Position numbers and translations under genes: made by a program | In this document: positions 23,823 to 32,590 of the stretch, in pieces | Numbering within the stretch: the first letter of the stretch is position 1 | Layout of the letters: the number at the start of each line of letters is the position of its first letter | DNA from: DAOUBP01 sp964474695 | GTDB lineage: Bacteria; Chloroflexota; Anaerolineae; CG2-30-64-16 | Direction of reading: 5' to 3' | Assembly: GCA_964474695.1 (NCBI GenBank) | Contig: CAYYTK010000009.1 | Coordinates: 1 to 64,000, forward strand | Length of the DNA stretch: 64,000 nt | Notes under the pieces: model-generated | Seen by the model: the letters and a program-made list of their open reading frames with translations, nothing else | The model's database searches: none | Told to the model about the DNA's origin: nothing

Positions 23823-25591
23823 CCCGCCTGTTCGGCCGGACGCTGCGCGAAGCGCCCACTGATGCGGAAGTCATCAGCCATCAGCTTTTGGTCCGCGCCG
23901 GTTTCATTCGCCAGTTGGGCTCTGGCATCTTCAGCTACCTGCCGCTGGCCCGCCGCTCGCTGAGCAAGCTGGAAGCTATCATGCGGCAGGAGATCAACGC
24001 GATCGGCGGTCAAGAGGTCACCATGCCAGTCGTTCACCCGGCCGACCTGTGGCAGGAGACCGGGCGCTGGTATCAGATCGGCTCCGAGATGGGCCGGTTC
24101 AAGGACAAGGCAGATCACGATATGGTGCTCGCGATGACTCACGAGGAGGTCGTCGCGGACCTGGTGCGGAGCGAAGTGCGTTCCTACCGCCAGCTTCCGG
24201 CCCTGATTTACCACATCCAAACCAAGTGGCGCGACGACCCCCGCCCACGCGCCGGTTTGATCCGGGTGCGCGAGTTCACCATGCTGGACAGTTACAGCCT
24301 GGATGCCGACACCGATGGGTTGGCGATCCAATACCAGGCGCACTATGCCGCATACTTCCGCATCTTCGGCCGCTGCGGACTGCCGGCCCTTGCGGTCAAG
24401 TCGGATACGGGGATGATGGGCGGCAAGCTGGCTCACGAATTCATGTACCTGACGCCCATCGGCGAGGACACCCTGATCCTCTGCGACGGGTGCGGCTACA
24501 CGGCCAACCGGCAGGTAGCGACTTTCCGCAAGCCCCAGCCGGAGCCCGAACCGCTGCGGCCCATGGAAAAGGTCGCCACGCCGCACACCACCACCATCGC
24601 GGATCTCGCCGCTTTCCTGGGCGTGCCCGAAAGCCGCACGGCAAAGGCGGTCTTTATGATGGCGAAGGTCGCAGGAACCGAGGTCGAGCGGTTCATCTTC
24701 GCGGTGATCCGAGGCGACATGGAGGTGAACGAGACCAAGCTGGCTAATGCCGTCGGTGCGCTTGCGCTGCGGCCGGCCGTCGAAGCGGAAATCCGCGCGG
24801 CCGGCGCTGTCCCAGGCTACGCCTCGCCGGTCGGACTGCAGGACCATCCTGAGCGGAGCACAGCGCAGTCGAAGGATGTTCTGGTGGTGGCAGATGACCT
24901 GGCGCCGGCTGCGCCGAACCTGGTTGCAGGCGCAAATGAAGAGGGCTATCACCTGCTGAACGTCAACTACGGCCGCGATTACACTGCGGCGATCGTGACC
25001 GATATCGCGGCCGCGCGCGATGGCGACTTGTGCCCGCGCTGTGGGGCGGCCCTGTATACCGCGCGCGGGGTAGAGGTGGGCAACATCTTCCAGCTCGGCA
25101 CGCGTTACACCGATGCGCTGGGCGCCAGCTACCTGGACAGCGAGGGCAAGGCCAGGCCGGTGGTGATGGGATCTTACGGCATCGGCAGCGGCCGGCTGTT
25201 GGCATGCATCGCTGAGGAACACCACGATGATTTCGGCCTGATCTGGCCTGTCACGGTCGCGCCGTACCATGTGCATCTGATCGGGATGCCCGGGGCCGAG
25301 GCCGAAAGCGAGAGCCTCTACACGGCGCTGTGGGCGAACGGAATCGAGACACTCTACGACGATCGGGCAGACACCGCAGGAGTCAAGTTCAACGATGCCG
25401 ACCTGATCGGCTTGCCGATCCGGCTGACCCTGGGGAAGCGCTCGCTCAAAGAGGGCGGCGTCGAATGCAAGCGCCGCGACCGGGCCGAGAAGGGCATCCT
25501 CCCGCTCGATGGCGCGGTCGAGCACATCCAGCGGGAGCTGGTCGCGTTGGAGTCTGAGATCAACGCGCGCATCGTCGTGGCTGAGGGCTGA
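23813..25591 (+). CDS. proS: Prolyl-tRNA synthetase, bacterial type, with in-frame repeat insertion
   Basis: 592 residues, class II aminoacyl-tRNA synthetase that charges tRNA-Pro in the cytosol. Typical blocks: GIFSYLPLARRSLSKLE, GQEVTMPVVHPADLW, the motif 2 region YHIQTKWRDDPRPRAGLIR, REFTMLDSYS, motif 3 GSYGIGSGRLLACIAEEHHD, and a C-terminal anticodon-binding domain. The insertion (editing, YbaK-like) domain occupies about 225-400. Inside it, residues about 345-355 (PERSTAQSKD) are encoded by a dispersed repeat (24845-24878). The ATG overlaps the MobA-like gene; the stop overlaps xdhC (TGATG). The housekeeping enzyme is thus embedded between two molybdoenzyme maturation genes. Confidence 0.95.
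   Translation: MRMTRLFGRTLREAPTDAEVISHQLLVRAGFIRQLGSGIFSYLPLARRSLSKLEAIMRQEINAIGGQEVTMPVVHPADLWQETGRWYQIGSEMGRFKDKADHDMVLAMTHEEVVADLVRSEVRSYRQLPALIYHIQTKWRDDPRPRAGLIRVREFTMLDSYSLDADTDGLAIQYQAHYAAYFRIFGRCGLPALAVKSDTGMMGGKLAHEFMYLTPIGEDTLILCDGCGYTANRQVATFRKPQPEPEPLRPMEKVATPHTTTIADLAAFLGVPESRTAKAVFMMAKVAGTEVERFIFAVIRGDMEVNETKLANAVGALALRPAVEAEIRAAGAVPGYASPVGLQDHPERSTAQSKDVLVVADDLAPAAPNLVAGANEEGYHLLNVNYGRDYTAAIVTDIAAARDGDLCPRCGAALYTARGVEVGNIFQLGTRYTDALGASYLDSEGKARPVVMGSYGIGSGRLLACIAEEHHDDFGLIWPVTVAPYHVHLIGMPGAEAESESLYTALWANGIETLYDDRADTAGVKFNDADLIGLPIRLTLGKRSLKEGGVECKRRDRAEKGILPLDGAVEHIQRELVALESEINARIVVAEG
24845..24878. repeat. CATCCTGAGCGG...GCAGTCGAAGGATG repeat inside proS
   Basis: Short inverted ends CATCCT/AGGATG flank the CTGAGCGGAGC and GCAGTCGAAG segments, the reverse complement of the CTTCGACTGC/GCTCAGG family seen at 11041 and 51611. 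In frame, 34 nt. Confidence 0.75.
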
Positions 25592-26727
25592 TGGAAATGA
25601 TTTACGAAAAACTCATAGAATTCGCGGAGGCCGGGGACACCGTTGCCGTGGCCACCATCATCGAAGTGAAAGGCTCGGTGCCGCGCGAAGTGGGCGCCAA
25701 GATGATCATCCATCCCGTGGGGCAACACGTCGGCACCGTGGGCGGCGGTTGCGGTGAAGCGGACGTGATCCGTGCGGCGCTGGACGTGATCCAGACCGGC
25801 ACACCGGCCACCGTGCGCGTGGATCTGACCGAAGATGTTTCGATGCAGGCCCTGGGCGTGTGCGGCGGGATCATGGATGTGTTTGTCTTCTCGTCCAAAC
25901 CAGGTTTTTCAGAAAAACCTGGTTTGGACGAGAAGATCGCCCTCCTCCGCGCGTCCGCGCTCAGCCGCGAACCGGTGGCGCTGGCCACCGTCACCAGCGG
26001 CGCATCAGCCGGCCGCGAGGCCGTGATCTGGCTCGATCGACCGCCCCTGGGCGACCTGGGCCTGGGCGACCTCGCACCTCAAGTCATCGCGGACGCGCAA
26101 ACCGTCCTGCGCGGCCGTCAGCACAAGCTCCTGCGCTATCCAACCGCGGACAGCCCATCGCCCATCACCGTCTTCATCGATGTGCAGCGCCGGGCGCCCG
26201 AGCTGATCATCGTCGGCGGCGGGCACATCGCAGTGCCGCTGGCGCAGATGGCCTCGTTGTGCGAATTCTCGGTCACCGTGCTGGACGACCGTCCCAGCTT
26301 TGCCAGCCGCGAACGCTTCCCCACGGCCCAAAAGGTCATCGCTGCGCCGCTGCGCGAGACCGTGCGCGCCCTGCCGATCGACTCGGACACCTTCATTGTG
26401 TTGGTGACGCGCGGGCACAGCCACGACGTCGAATGCCTGCTGGAAGTGCTCGACCGGCCCGCGGCCTACATCGGCATGATCGGCTCGCAGCGCCGGGTCA
26501 ATGCCGTGTTCGAGCTGCTGGCGGATGAGCAGGGGATCGATCCCGCCAAGTTCGACCGCGTCTATGCGCCGATCGGCGTCGCCATCGGCGCGCTGACCCC
26601 CGCGGAGATCGCCATCTCCATCCTGGCCGAGCTGATCAACGTCTTGCGCGTCGGGCCAGCAGCTTCCATCTCGGACAAGCGCCGCGAGCGGGAACGCAGG
26701 CGGAGAAGCGGAGAAGCGAAAGAGTAG
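25591..26727 (+). CDS. xdhC: XdhC family molybdoenzyme maturation factor, with in-frame repeat insertion
   Basis: 378 residues. XdhC proteins bind sulfurated molybdenum cofactor and insert it into xanthine dehydrogenase-type enzymes. Domains: XdhC/CoxI N-terminal part (GSVPREVGAKMII, VGGGCGEA, ALGVCGGIMDVF) and C-terminal Rossmann domain (LIIVGGGHIAVPLAQ, VLVTRGHSHDVECL, YIGMIGSQRRV). The start overlaps the proS stop. Residues about 101-114 (KPGFSEKPGL) come from a perfect 24-bp-arm palindrome at 25887-25935. The partner enzyme is almost certainly the molybdenum hydroxylase at 14959-18727, although ProRS and several unrelated genes lie between them. Confidence 0.88.
   Translation: MEMIYEKLIEFAEAGDTVAVATIIEVKGSVPREVGAKMIIHPVGQHVGTVGGGCGEADVIRAALDVIQTGTPATVRVDLTEDVSMQALGVCGGIMDVFVFSSKPGFSEKPGLDEKIALLRASALSREPVALATVTSGASAGREAVIWLDRPPLGDLGLGDLAPQVIADAQTVLRGRQHKLLRYPTADSPSPITVFIDVQRRAPELIIVGGGHIAVPLAQMASLCEFSVTVLDDRPSFASRERFPTAQKVIAAPLRETVRALPIDSDTFIVLVTRGHSHDVECLLEVLDRPAAYIGMIGSQRRVNAVFELLADEQGIDPAKFDRVYAPIGVAIGALTPAEIAISILAELINVLRVGPAASISDKRRERERRRRSGEAKE
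25887..25935. repeat. KPGFSEKPG palindromic element, copy 3 (xdhC)
   Basis: Perfect inverted repeat, 24-nt arms around one A. The core AAACCAGGTTTTTC differs from copies 1 and 2 by compensated base changes (CCGGG to CCAGG), so pairing is kept. Confidence 0.92.
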
Positions 26728-26747
26728 GGATCACCGGGTGGGCTGAT

Positions 26748-27863
26748 TTGCGAGGGGCTGTGACAAATATTCCGTTGCCTGAACCGGCCGGGGCGCGCGC
26801 GTCGGGCCGCTGCCGTGCCCGCGAGTTGAGGATTGCGCCCGGCGTACTGCCGCCCGGCCCGCTGAATGCCATCACCGACGTAGCCGGCGTGCGCGTCGGC
26901 CATGTCACCCTGATCGAAGGGGATGCCGTCCGCACCGGCGCCACCGCGATCTTGCCCCACGGCGGCAACCTCCATCAGGACCGCGTCCCGGCCGGCCTGG
27001 TGGTCGGGAACGGCTTCGGCAAGCTGATGGGAAGCACGCAACTGGTGGAACTGGGTGAGATCGAGACGCCGCTCGTGCTGACCAACACCCTGGCCGCACC
27101 TCAGGCGGCCGAGGCGATCGTGGCCTGGACCCTGGCCCAGTCCGGCAACGAGGAGGTTGTCTCGGTCAATCCCGTGGTGGGCGAGACCAACGACAGCCGG
27201 CTGAACGACATCCGACACCGCACCATCACGCCTCAGCACGTGCTGCAAGCCATCGCGTGTGCCCAGGACGGACCAGTCGCTGAGGGGTGCGTGGGCGCGG
27301 GCACAGGCACCGTCGCTTTCGGCTGGAAGGGCGGCATCGGAACCAGCTCGCGGCGGCTGCCTGCGGCGCTGGGCGGCTACACAACCGGTGTGCTGGTGCA
27401 AGCCAACTTCGGCGGCGTGCTGCAGATGGCGGGCCTTCCGGTGGGACGGGCGCTGGGGCGCTACACCTTGCAAGACATCGTCGAGCGAGGTGGCGCAGAC
27501 GGCTCGATCATGATCATCGCGGCTACCGACGCTCCGCTGTCGGACCGAAACCTGACGCGGCTGGCCCGGCGCGGGCTGGCCGGCCTGGCGCGAACCGGCG
27601 CGGCGCTGTCCGATGGCTCGGGCGACTATGTGATCGCGTTCTCGACAGCCGAGACGGTGCGGCGCACTCAGGTGCGGCGGAACGGCCTGGCAACCGTGAC
27701 CGAGCTGCCGAACGCGCGGTTGTCCCCCTTGTTCGAGGCTATGATCGAGGCAACTGAAGAGGCGATCTACAACGCCCTGTGCATGGCGACCACGATGACA
27801 GGCCATCGAGGGCGCACGGTGGAGGCGCTGCCGCTGGACGGCGTGATCGCACTGAGACCCTGA
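26748..27863 (+). CDS. P1 family (DmpA-like) Ntn-hydrolase peptidase
   Basis: About 371 residues. DmpA/BapA-type aminopeptidases self-cleave before a Ser that becomes the N-terminal nucleophile. Family segments: GPLNAITDVAGVRVGH, GWKGGIGTSSRRLP, TGVLVQANFGG, and the cleavage region ADGSIMIIAATDAPL, in which Ser253 follows Gly, as in DmpA. Start uncertain: TTG 26748 is used here, GTG 26760 is equally possible; no strong site exists for either. Follows xdhC by 20 nt. Likely cytoplasmic, releasing D- or beta-amino acid residues from small peptides or amides. Confidence 0.82.
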   Translation: MRGAVTNIPLPEPAGARASGRCRARELRIAPGVLPPGPLNAITDVAGVRVGHVTLIEGDAVRTGATAILPHGGNLHQDRVPAGLVVGNGFGKLMGSTQLVELGEIETPLVLTNTLAAPQAAEAIVAWTLAQSGNEEVVSVNPVVGETNDSRLNDIRHRTITPQHVLQAIACAQDGPVAEGCVGAGTGTVAFGWKGGIGTSSRRLPAALGGYTTGVLVQANFGGVLQMAGLPVGRALGRYTLQDIVERGGADGSIMIIAATDAPLSDRNLTRLARRGLAGLARTGAALSDGSGDYVIAFSTAETVRRTQVRRNGLATVTELPNARLSPLFEAMIEATEEAIYNALCMATTMTGHRGRTVEALPLDGVIALRP

Positions 27864-27887
27864 GGGTTTCCGAACCCTCAGGGTCTC
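27854..27887. terminator. Palindrome between convergent dmpA-like and ABC permease genes
   Basis: Perfect 15-nt arms GAGACCCTGAGGGTT/AACCCTCAGGGTCTC with a 4-nt loop, containing the DmpA stop codon, between convergent genes. There is only a weak T-run (TCTCTTGAGGTTT), so it may be a repeat serving as terminator. Confidence 0.6.
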
Positions 27888-27911
27888 TTGAGGTTTCTCC
27901 CCGCCTATCGC

Positions 27912-30488
27912 TCACTCATACCGCAGCGCCCTGATGATCTCCATGTGCGCAGCCCGGCGGGCCGGGTAAAGCGCGGCCAGGACGCCGAAGATCAGGCCGG
28001 CGGCAATGGCCGCGAGGATGCTGGCGGCCGGGAACGAGAACGCCATCCTGAAGACGCCGCTGGCGCTCAGGCCGGCGACCATCAGATAGCTGAGGTACAG
28101 CCCGCCCAGGATGCCGAAAGCGGTGCCGATCGCAGCCAGCAGCAGCGCCTCCGCGACGACCATGCGACGCACCTGGCCTCGCGCCGCGCCGATCGCGCGC
28201 AGCATGCCGATCTCGCGCGTGCGCTCGATGACCCCGATCGCCAACGTGTTGAGGATCGCGATCAGCGACGGCACCGAGAGCAGCGCCAGCAGAACGTACA
28301 CGCCCGCGAACATCGCATCGAACTGCGTGCTGAATTCGGCCAGATACTCACGCGTCGACACAAACCGGAACTGCGGGTAGTCCTCGACGACCGTCTCCAA
28401 CCGTGCTTCGACCGCGTCCGCGTCCGCGCCCTGGGCCAGGTTGATCTGTATGAAGATATCCTCAGCGGTGTTGAAGTCCTGGCGCAGCATGGCCTGCGAG
28501 ATGTAGGCCGTGTTGACTTTCATGTTCAGCACGTCGCCGCCCACTGCGGCCACCCGATAGTCCAACTGCCCTTGCGGCGTGGCCAGCGTCACCGTGTCGC
28601 CCGCCTTGATGCCCGCCTGTACCGCCAGGATCCCATTGATGATGATGCCCCGGCCGGCGGCCAGAGCGGCGTAAGCCTGGTCGGGATCTCCCTCGGTGAA
28701 GTCCATCCCAGAGACCTCGCGGTACGTCGGCGGGTCGATGCCCAGCACTGAGATCTCGACCTCACCCGTGCCGCGCGCGCTGTTGGTGGGGAGCACGGAG
28801 TGGGCATAGCGCAGCGTGCTGACCGTGCCGACGCCCGGCACCGAGCGGATCTTGTCTGCCAGGATCGTGGTCGCGCCGACGTCGCCTTCCCAGATCGCGA
28901 CCGAGGGCGGCACGAGCATGAAGTCGCTGCCCATCGTCTTCCGGAAGATATCCATCAGGCTGCCTTGCATGCTCCACATCAGGCCGCCCGCGCCAACGAC
29001 GATCGCCAACCCGATCATGGTGGCGCTGGCAGTGATGGCCGACCGCGTGGGCTGGCGGGTGATGTTGCCCTGTGCGAGTTCAGCCGTGCCTTCTCGGGCA
29101 ATCGCCAACGCCACCAGCCCACCGAGCACCCGGGCAAGCGGTTTGACGAGCGCCGGCCCGACGAAGATCAGGCCGATCAAGAAGAGCAGGCCGCCCAGCG
29201 CGACGACCGCGAAGTTGCCGGAGAGAAGTCCGATGAGCGCGGCCACGATCATAGCGGCCCCGGTGATGGTGAGGCCCCGGCCGATGCGCTGCGATTTATC
29301 CCCCGCCATGGGTCGCAGCACCTCCAGCGGCGTCACCTTGCCGGCGCTGAAGGCAGGGAGCAAGCCTGCCAGCAACGTCACGCCGATGCCCATCACGATG
29401 GACACGATCAACTGGGGTGGTTCGATGACCGGCGCCCCGAGCTGAACGCTGAGGAACTGCTTGGAGACGGTTGCTGCCCCAGCCAGGACCGCGGACGCCA
29501 GGAAATACCCCAGGACCAGGCCCAAGGCGGTGCCGACCAGGCCCTGCACCAAACCTTCGGTCAGGATCAGTCCTGTGATCATGCCCCGGCCCGCACCGAT
29601 TGCGCGCAGCATGCCGATGTCATGGCGCCGCTCCGCGACGATGGTGCGGAAGGTGTTGAAGATGATGAACGCGCCCATGAACAGCGTCAGAAAACCCAGG
29701 CCGTTGAACACGGCCTGCGCCATGCTGAGGGACGCGAAGATCTCCGAGCCGCTGGTCAGCGCATTGAGGTTGTAACTCTTGCCCAACTGCTCCTGAATTT
29801 GCGCAGTGATCGCCGCGCGCTGCGCCTCGTCCGTCGTGTTCAGGTTGGCCTCAATGACGTTGAGCTGACCCTGCATGGCGAGCAGCTTCTGCGCTTGCGC
29901 CAGGGTGATCAGCACCTCATCACCGCCTGCCAGGGTCACGCCGGGACGCAGGCCCACGATCTCAAGCTTGGCCACCCCTTCCGTGGTCGGTACGCGCAGG
30001 GTGTCGCCGAGTTGCAGGCCCAGATCCTCCGCCAGGTTCTTTGGGATCACCGCCACGTTGCCGTCGCCCTGCTTCAAGAAACGCCCTTCTATCGCCGTAT
30101 AGTCGTGCACCGTCGGGCCGGCGACCGGGTCGACGCCGACCAGCGTGAGGCTGGTAATGGACGAGCCTTTGCCGGTCGATAAAGCGAAATCGGGCGGCAG
30201 ATTGACCGGTCGCGAGATCGAGCCGGCGATCGCGCTGACCCCAGCCACGCTTTGCACCTGATTCAGCACGCGCGCAGAGAAGGCCTGGCCGGTCTTGTGG
30301 GTGACGGTGACGTCCGTCTGCCCCGAAAGCGCAAGCATGTTGCGCTGGAACGTCTTTGACATCGTCGGCAGTACGGATCCCATGCCGAAGATGACGGCCA
30401 CGCCGATCACAATCGCCAGCGTTGTCAGGAACGACCGCAGCTTGCGGCCCCACAGATAACGGGCAGCGAGCGATAATTGAAAGCTCAT
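27912..30488 (-). CDS. MacB/FtsX-type ABC transporter permease
   Basis: 858 residues. Two consecutive MacB_PCD-FtsX units: a TM helix at about 20-40, extracellular domain, FtsX helices at about 255-370, a linking membrane region at about 400-470, a second extracellular domain, and C-terminal FtsX helices (about 730-850). GMLRAIGA occurs in both units, the usual sign of this fold. AGGAGG precedes the ATG. It is the last gene of the PadR-ATPase-HlyD-permease run. Such transporters move peptides, lipoproteins or drugs by a mechanotransmission mechanism; the substrate is not evident. Confidence 0.9.
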   Translation of the reverse strand: MSFQLSLAARYLWGRKLRSFLTTLAIVIGVAVIFGMGSVLPTMSKTFQRNMLALSGQTDVTVTHKTGQAFSARVLNQVQSVAGVSAIAGSISRPVNLPPDFALSTGKGSSITSLTLVGVDPVAGPTVHDYTAIEGRFLKQGDGNVAVIPKNLAEDLGLQLGDTLRVPTTEGVAKLEIVGLRPGVTLAGGDEVLITLAQAQKLLAMQGQLNVIEANLNTTDEAQRAAITAQIQEQLGKSYNLNALTSGSEIFASLSMAQAVFNGLGFLTLFMGAFIIFNTFRTIVAERRHDIGMLRAIGAGRGMITGLILTEGLVQGLVGTALGLVLGYFLASAVLAGAATVSKQFLSVQLGAPVIEPPQLIVSIVMGIGVTLLAGLLPAFSAGKVTPLEVLRPMAGDKSQRIGRGLTITGAAMIVAALIGLLSGNFAVVALGGLLFLIGLIFVGPALVKPLARVLGGLVALAIAREGTAELAQGNITRQPTRSAITASATMIGLAIVVGAGGLMWSMQGSLMDIFRKTMGSDFMLVPPSVAIWEGDVGATTILADKIRSVPGVGTVSTLRYAHSVLPTNSARGTGEVEISVLGIDPPTYREVSGMDFTEGDPDQAYAALAAGRGIIINGILAVQAGIKAGDTVTLATPQGQLDYRVAAVGGDVLNMKVNTAYISQAMLRQDFNTAEDIFIQINLAQGADADAVEARLETVVEDYPQFRFVSTREYLAEFSTQFDAMFAGVYVLLALLSVPSLIAILNTLAIGVIERTREIGMLRAIGAARGQVRRMVVAEALLLAAIGTAFGILGGLYLSYLMVAGLSASGVFRMAFSFPAASILAAIAAGLIFGVLAALYPARRAAHMEIIRALRYE

Positions 30489-30503
30489 AGTCCTCCTTTC
30501 GCT

Positions 30504-31799
30504 CTAGCGGGACTCAATGCTGACTTTAGCCGTCATGTTCCAGCGCAAACGCGGGTCCTGGCGGTCGAGAATGACGTCAACAGTATACACGATATCGCCC
30601 TGCTTGCTCTCGCCGTAGGGGCTGACCGCGCTGACGCGGCCCGTCAGCTCCAGATCGGGCAGTGCATCAAAGGTCACCCTGGCCGTTGCAGCCTCGCCGA
30701 CCTGAGCCACGTTCAGCTCGGTCAGGTCGATGGTTTCCACCTGCCAGGCCGACGTATCGGCCAGCAGCAGAAGCGTTGCGCCGGGCGCGGCGTACTCCCC
30801 AGGGGCGATGTTCACCTTCATCACCGTCCCTGCGAACGGCGCGACCAATGTTGCGTTTTTAAGCTGCGCGGCCGCCAGGTCACGGCCGGCCTGGGCCGCG
30901 GCAAGGCTGGCCTGCAGCACAGCGCGGTCATCGGCGGACGGCTGAAGCCGCCCCAGTTGCGCCTTGGCGGTTTGGAGCGCTGCAAGCGCGGCCTGGACCT
31001 GCGCGGCATCCGGCGTCAGGCGGTCCAGGGCGGCCTGTGCTGCCTGCACCTGTGCGACGGCCGCGGACAACTCAGCCGCGGTGGGGTGGCTGGCGGCCGC
31101 CTTGTATGCGGCGTTTGCCGCAGCAAGGTTGTTGGTGGCCTGCTGCAACGCGGCGCTTTGCGGCAGTGCGCCCACGTTAGGGGCGCCCCGCACCAGATCG
31201 TAGGCCGCCTGCGCCTGGCTCACCGCGGCCTGGGCGTTATCCGCCAGCGCTTTGAGCTGCGCCAGCTCCTGCGCGGATGGACCGGCGCGCACGTGCGCGT
31301 AGTTCTGCTGCGCGGCGGTGAGCGCCGCCTGCGCCGCGGCGACCTCGGCGGCGTCAGGGCCTGCGGCGAGCTTATCGTAGGTCGCCTGCGCCGAGGTCAC
31401 ATTCTGCTCGGCCGCGGCGAGGTCGGTCGCAGATGGGCCGCGGTCGAGCTGGTTCAGCCGCGCCTGTGCAGCGGCGAGGTTGGCTTCGGCCTGCGCAAGC
31501 TGTTGATCCAGCAGGCCGGTGTCAAGCTGCAGCAACACCTGGCCCGCAGCCACTTGCTCTCCCGATTTGACTGGCAGTTGTGCGACGATGCCGCCGCTGG
31601 CGAGGCTGAGGGCCACGCTCTGGCTGGGGACAATCTTGCCCCCGGCGACGATGCGGCCGCCCGCGGGCGCCCCTCCGGTCGAAGCAGCCGGCGCCGCGGT
31701 CGGCGTCGGTTTCACGGGAAGCTCCTGCTGCCGGCACCCGGCCAATGCCAGGCTCAACACCAAGATCAGCCACAAAACACGGAATGACATTTTCAGCAT
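30504..31799 (-). CDS. HlyD/MacA-type lipoprotein adaptor of ABC exporter
   Basis: 431 residues. Lipobox LSLALAGC (Cys22) after a short signal, then a biotinyl-lipoyl-like half (GGIVAQLPVKSGEQVAAGQV), a very long Ala/Gln-rich alpha-hairpin coiled coil (about 105-290), the second lipoyl half (TLVAPFAGTVMKVNIAPGEY) and a beta-barrel ending in MTAKVSIESR. It is the periplasmic/extracytoplasmic adaptor for the permease 15 nt downstream. The lipid anchor fits a single-membrane or thin-envelope cell. The ATG at 31799 has GGGGG upstream. Confidence 0.9.
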   Translation of the reverse strand: MLKMSFRVLWLILVLSLALAGCRQQELPVKPTPTAAPAASTGGAPAGGRIVAGGKIVPSQSVALSLASGGIVAQLPVKSGEQVAAGQVLLQLDTGLLDQQLAQAEANLAAAQARLNQLDRGPSATDLAAAEQNVTSAQATYDKLAAGPDAAEVAAAQAALTAAQQNYAHVRAGPSAQELAQLKALADNAQAAVSQAQAAYDLVRGAPNVGALPQSAALQQATNNLAAANAAYKAAASHPTAAELSAAVAQVQAAQAALDRLTPDAAQVQAALAALQTAKAQLGRLQPSADDRAVLQASLAAAQAGRDLAAAQLKNATLVAPFAGTVMKVNIAPGEYAAPGATLLLLADTSAWQVETIDLTELNVAQVGEAATARVTFDALPDLELTGRVSAVSPYGESKQGDIVYTVDVILDRQDPRLRWNMTAKVSIESR

Positions 31800-31809
31800 G
31801 GCACGCCCC

Positions 31810-32553
31810 CTACTGCATCACCGCGCGCACCTGCTCGACGGCCAGTTCATGATCGCCGGAATTCCTGTCTTCCAGGGCAGTCTCGTTCACGATCGTGCCG
31901 TCCTTAAGAAACACGATGCGATCTGCGTGTGCTGCGATGCGCGGATCGTGCGTCACCATAAGCACAGCGTGACCCCACTCCTTGGCCACCTGGTGCAGCA
32001 ACCCGGCGATCTCGTCGGCCGCGCGCGAGTCCAGGTTGCCGGTCGGCTCGTCGGCCAGAACCAACATCGGGTCGGTGAGCAGGGCGCGGGCGATCGCCAC
32101 GCGCTGCTGCTGCCCGGCCGAAAGCTCATCGGGCCGGTTGCCCAATCTGCCGCCCAGGCCGACTTTCTGCAGCCACTCGGTCGCCTTCTGCTTCGCCTGC
32201 GCGCTGTTCTTGCCATCCAGAAGCAGCGGCAGCGCGGCGTTGTCCACGGCGTCGAGGATCGGGATCAAGTTGAAAAACTGGAAGATGAAGCCGATCTTGC
32301 GGCGCCGCAGTTGCGCCAGCGCATTATCAGAGAGGCTGGAGAGCGACTTGCCGTCGATCAGCACGCTGCCCTCTGATGGCCGGTCGAGACCGCCCATCAG
32401 GTGCAGCAGCGTCGACTTACCGCAGCCGCTTGGTCCCATCACGGCGACAAGCTCGCCCGCGTTCACGGACATCGTCACGTGGTCGAGGGCGACAACAGCC
32501 GTCTCTCCTTGGCCGTACACTTTGGTCAAATTCTCGGTTTGAACGAGTGGCAT
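31810..32553 (-). CDS. ABC transporter ATP-binding protein (MacB/LolD type)
   Basis: 247 residues. Walker A GPSGCGKST, signature LSAGQQQRVAIARAL, Walker B VLADEPTGNLD, H-loop VTHD. The sequence QFFNLIP at the Q-loop is typical of the LolD/MacB subfamily. The start is ATG 32553, with AGGAGG 5 nt upstream, rather than ATG 32574. First transporter gene of the run, 10 nt ahead of the HlyD gene; it powers the permease at 27912. Confidence 0.93.
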   Translation of the reverse strand: MPLVQTENLTKVYGQGETAVVALDHVTMSVNAGELVAVMGPSGCGKSTLLHLMGGLDRPSEGSVLIDGKSLSSLSDNALAQLRRRKIGFIFQFFNLIPILDAVDNAALPLLLDGKNSAQAKQKATEWLQKVGLGGRLGNRPDELSAGQQQRVAIARALLTDPMLVLADEPTGNLDSRAADEIAGLLHQVAKEWGHAVLMVTHDPRIAAHADRIVFLKDGTIVNETALEDRNSGDHELAVEQVRAVMQ

Positions 32554-32590
32554 GGTTTCCTCCTGATCGAGCAACTTGATAGCCGGGCAA

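Noticed and set aside
23789..25525. 578-codon - frame opposite proS
   Set aside because: No domain; ProRS motifs fill the + strand.
28800..30182. 460-codon + frame opposite the ABC permease
   Set aside because: Shadow; the minus strand has TM helices and FtsX motifs in two units.
30477..31787. 436-codon + frame opposite the HlyD adaptor
   Set aside because: Shadow of an Ala-rich coiled coil, which lacks stops on both strands because of GC content.
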